Of a stretch of 64,000 nt of DNA, positions 60,801-64,000 are shown piece by piece. The notes beneath the pieces were generated by a model. It was not told where the DNA came from, did not search any database, and was given only the letters and a program-made list of their open reading frames with translations. Both the position numbers and the translations under genes were made by a program. This stretch comes from Lottia gigantea. Lineage: Eukaryota > Mollusca > Gastropoda > Lottiidae. Where the stretch lies: the NCBI RefSeq assembly GCF_000327385.1, contig NW_008708943.1, positions 634,519 through 698,518 on the forward strand. The letters are read 5' to 3'. The stretch's first letter is position 1, and every line of letters begins with the position of its first letter.

Positions 60801-63800
60801 AATTCCCCTCAGTAAAATTGTATCTACATATATTGATGCTTTCAGTAGCTGACATCTTCATCAATCCCAAAGACAGTCTTAGACTCTCAGGACTGAGGCC
60901 TAGTATTTTAATACTAATAATACAAAAATTATGGGCAAAATGTGATTCTGTAATCATTGTGGCAGTTGTAGGCTTAGACTTTCAGCAAAGCAAATTGTCT
61001 TCATAGTTAACCAATGTCAGTTAACACTTTTGTCACTGACTAGTATGACAGATTTCTGAGAGCTAACAACTCAGTAAAACCATTCTTTCTGTTTCAGGAC
61101 AATATTAGAGAAAAGGAGTGCAGACAACAAATTGATATTTGATGTTCGTGTTGGAGAAAACGGAATAGAATTTTTATATTTAAGTTCATTGTCAGTTCGT
61201 CCATTATCAGTCTCAGTTAAAGATACAGTGGCATTGAAAAAATGGCATCATTTAGCAATTCAGGTAGAGTATTGTTATCATTTTATTCATTGATCTATAT
61301 TTCAATATGTTGAAGAATGATCTTAGAACTACCCATCCCTAACTTGATTATAGTAGAATATAGAAGGAAGTCAGGATTCATTTTAATTAAGAATATAGAG
61401 ATAATCTAATTAATTATTTAAGTCATCTCCATCTTGTTAGTCCCAAGATACCAATAAATTAATTATTAAGACTGTAAATCATTGAAAATCCTTTACTTCA
61501 CAATTTACTTTCTGATTTGATTTGAAAGAAATTTAGACTAAAGTTAGTTTTCTAAAGTCTAAGAAAGAACTTTTAAATTCCTTCAAATTAAATTTGTGTG
61601 AAATTCCGTAAACATCAATATTTGAATCAATCACATAGCAATGTTCTTTTTCAGAAAAATAATTTTATAGAAATTCAGAAAAATTACACAAAAAAATTTT
61701 CATTGTCTCTAGTGCACACCCAAAGTTAGGCATGCCATTTTAAGAGGCCCACTATTTATATAAATATACAGTAAAGGAGACTAGCACCTATTCGGGTCTG
61801 TATGTTTGAATGACCTTCAAGGCAGTACAAAGACTGATGCCATAGCCAGTGCTATTGAGAGTCAGCCTTATTTCAACTCCCAACCACCTGAGTATATTTT
61901 AGAAAAGTCAAGGTTGTGTACCGGTATTGAATTATGATTCAAGTGATAATAAACGATTTGTTCATGAACAATGAATACTTAATGTGTCTGAGTGAACATT
62001 ATATTTGGTCTATTATTTGAGAGTTTAAGGTGTGTTCATGCTTGGCTGATTATTTCATTAAACTATTTTTTAAAAAATGTTGTTTTAAAAGGTGTTAATG
62101 TACTGAACAAAGTGTGATAATTTTAAATGAAAATAAGATTTATATACCTGATTATTTAACACTTCCATAATCATTTTAAACATTTGACTTAAAGCGAAAG
62201 AGTCTTCATTTGCGAGGGATATCTAGCATTGTAGTTTTTTTTTGTCAACTCTTTCAGATTGAGTCTTCATTACTAATAATGTTTATTTGATATTGGAAGT
62301 TTCGACACCCCTAAAGAGTGTTCATTAAGGTTATAATGTTTATATAGTATACTTATTGAGCTTGTTATTTCAGGTGTACAGAACTACTATAAGTTTCTTT
62401 TTAAATGGACCCAGAGTTGGCTTATCCTCCCTGTCTACTACAGAGTTAGGTAGTGTCATACAAGACTCTGTAGGTTCTTATAGAATTGGCCAAACTGCTG
62501 AAGGTACAGAGATTCTTTTCTGGTTTTAACTAACTCAGACCTTTCTTGCTATTTAAAGTACTGAAATTTTTCTTTATACCGGTCAGACCAATTTTTTACC
62601 CAGAAGTGCTTATTTGGTATATAGGCTTGTCAACTTGGCATCCCTTTCAGAGAGTGCACAAAACTTATTATCGTGTAATGTTTTATTGATATTTTGGATT
62701 GTTACCGTTAGATCCCTTACAGAGATTCCTCATAGTCAAAGATGTCTATTTGGTTTTTAGTTTTGTTGACTCAGCATTCCTAACAGATAGTTCGAATACC
62801 TACTTATGTTATTTAAGTTCAATTGCTTTCAAAATGATGAAATATTTTGTGAATATTTTTTTGACAGGATTAGCTCCCTTTAAAGGTCGACTTCAAGATT
62901 TTCAATTTTATCAAGAATTACTCACCAACAGGTAATACATCATTATCAACTTTCAAACTATTCCCTGACACTGTTCATTATTAGATATAGAGTTTATCAT
63001 TGGCTATTTCAAGACTGGCTTTTTCAAAACTGGCTATTTCAAGACTGGCTATTTCAAGACTGGCTATTTCAAGACTGGCTATTTCAAGACTGGCTATTTC
63101 AAGACTGGCTATTTCAAGACTGGCTATTTCAAGACTGGCTATTTCAAAACTGGCTATTTCAAAACTGGCTATTTCAAGACTGGCTATTTCAAAACTGGCT
63201 ATTTTAAGACTGGCTATTTCAAGACTGGCTATTTCAAGACTGGCTATTTCAAAACTGGCTATTTCAAGACTGGCTATTTCAAGACTGGCTATTTCAAGAC
63301 TGGCTATTTCAAAACTGGCTATTTCAAAACTGGCTTTTTCAAAACTGGCTATTTCAAGATTTCAAGACTATTCTTGTACCCTTTCTTGAACCTAATTCTG
63401 GTAAAGTGATCAAAATATTGATTATCATCGCTAGGAATTATTAATCAATTATTGATTGGTAGTCTGCCATTGATAATCAATCTCAATTTGATAATCGCTA
63501 CCCAGCCCTAATTATTACCATGCTGGGGATATACTAATAACAATATGGCTATTTATGTTCCGTGTTCTTTCATTTCATTCAGAGGCTGATGGGGTCAGTG
63601 TATCATTGCTTATAGTCTAATTGCTTTCTCTTTTTTTTTCAGAGAAATAGCAGAGCTGTTTTCTGGAACATTTCCAGAAGCCAGAATACAGACAGATTGC
63701 CGATGTCCCCCCACTCATCCACGAGTCAAACCTCAACAGACACACTACTGTATTCCTAATGGTGTCCCAGACAACTCAGGGGTGGAAACATTACGAATTA

Positions 63801-63913
63801 ATGATGAAGCTCATCCACTAGAGTTCGCTAACGACGGGGATAGTAATACCGTCTGGATTTCTAAGTTTCAAGATAAGGTTGATGTTACTGTTGACCTTGG
63901 AGATGAATTTCAA
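57801..63913 (+). CDS. USH2A: Usherin (USH2A), 5' five coding exons, gene continues off the right edge
   Basis: Usherin is a giant extracellular/membrane protein of the periciliary membrane in photoreceptors and of hair-cell ankle links. Exons: 57801-58294, 61098-61263, 62374-62503, 62868-62931, 63643-63913. They join in frame for 375 residues, and the last ends at a GTAAGT donor. The ATG at 57801 is chosen because a hydrophobic signal segment follows (TSYFLLSFLLNHSQINAQ). Next comes the usherin N-terminal cysteine block (CGIPTRNAYCKSSI, then CVQDFCIQVCPGR), a laminin-G-like domain through exons 2-4 (LKKWHHLAIQ, ISFFLNG, SYRIGQTAEG, GRLQDFQFYQELLTNREI) and the start of the laminin N-terminal domain (DCRCPPTHPRVKPQQTHYC, AHPLEFANDGDSNTVWIS). 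All align to human usherin in order. The EGF-Lam and fibronectin III repeats must lie to the right. Confidence 0.95.
58295..61097. other. USH2A: Usherin intron 1 (2.8 kb)
   Basis: AT-rich intron. It contains a family B MITE-like element (59274-59472) and no recognised exon or nested gene. Confidence 0.6.
59274..59472. mobile_element. MITE-like element, family B copy in usherin intron 1
   Basis: The left end TTTAAAGGGACATTTTCATC and the right end CAACTGTATCCCTTCAA are inverted, enclosing about 200 bp of non-coding AT-rich DNA. The right end matches that of the element at 11448-11760. Confidence 0.45.
61264..62373. other. USH2A: Usherin intron 2 (1.1 kb)
   Basis: AT-rich intron between GTAGAG and TTTCAG. 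No exon, repeat array or gene was recognised in it. Confidence 0.6.
63001..63360. repeat. 15-bp minisatellite, about 24 copies, usherin intron 4
   Basis: The unit TGGCTATTTCAAGAC repeats with an exact 15-bp period. The only common variant is AAAAC for AAGAC, with rare TTTTTC and TTTTAAG changes. Since 15 is a multiple of 3, it leaves a 129-codon open frame (ISRLA repeats), but it sits between usherin exons 4 and 5 with no splice sites. The near-identity of units indicates recent expansion. Confidence 0.95.
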
Positions 63914-64000
63914 GTAAGTTTATATATCAGGTTTATAACTGTCATTCATGTGTGACCCTGGACTGTGCTTTATTTAACTGATTGGTCCATCACTAAAATT

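Noticed and set aside
63000-63389. 129-codon ORF of AISRL repeats
   Set aside because: By-product of the 15-bp minisatellite inside usherin intron 4.
1-64000. tRNA, rRNA, CRISPR, retroviral or Polinton-like sequences
   Set aside because: None was recognised on reading both strands. The tRNA-like boxes in CNIH4 intron 1 belong to a degenerate SINE-like repeat, not a functional tRNA gene.

Overview
The window reads as AT-rich nuclear DNA of an invertebrate animal, most likely a gastropod mollusc (limpet-like). Genes are split into many short exons with GT-AG introns, animal-specific families dominate, and a secreted GH10 xylanase with two carbohydrate-binding modules is present, as known from herbivorous molluscs. 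The species cannot be fixed from sequence alone. No rRNA, tRNA, CRISPR array, or retrovirus- or Polinton-like element was recognised.

Layout. 1-4916 (-): first coding exon of kindlin (FERMT); the rest of that gene lies off the left edge. 7538-32168 (-): complete TTC8/BBS8, 11 coding exons, 499 codons, introns up to 8.7 kb. 32791-34929 (+): complete CNIH4 (cornichon-4), 5 exons, 145 codons, head-to-head with TTC8 across 622 bp. 37627-44278 (+): complete secreted endo-1,4-beta-xylanase, 15 coding exons, 721 codons, two tandem CBM modules plus GH10. 44970-46910 (-): compact RPGR orthologue, 2 coding exons, 450 codons, convergent with the xylanase. 48407-49230 (-): last three exons of an unrecognised gene. 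50534-52937 (-): class A GPCR with a very long repetitive, sequon-rich N-terminus; its seventh helix sits in the -1 frame behind an A7 run. 57801-63913 (+): first five coding exons of usherin (USH2A), continuing off the right edge. Exon phases were checked by hand at every junction and all join in frame, except inside the GPCR.

Functional reading. TTC8 (BBSome), RPGR (ciliary transition zone) and USH2A (periciliary/ankle-link protein) all serve sensory cilia, and all are inherited retinal disease genes in humans. Three of them within 57 kb is unusual. A forkhead-like inverted repeat and an RFX X-box-like motif sit about 150-195 bp upstream of the RPGR start, the FOXJ1/RFX combination expected for a ciliary gene. 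The xylanase belongs to digestion of plant or algal xylan and is unrelated to its neighbours.

Repeats are abundant: minisatellites with 48-, 28-, 21- and 15-bp units, the GPCR coding repeat with 42-45-bp units, a 252-bp near-palindrome, at least two MITE-like inverted-repeat families, and tRNA-SINE-like fragments. The remaining intergenic and intronic DNA shows nothing that can be supported as a gene.
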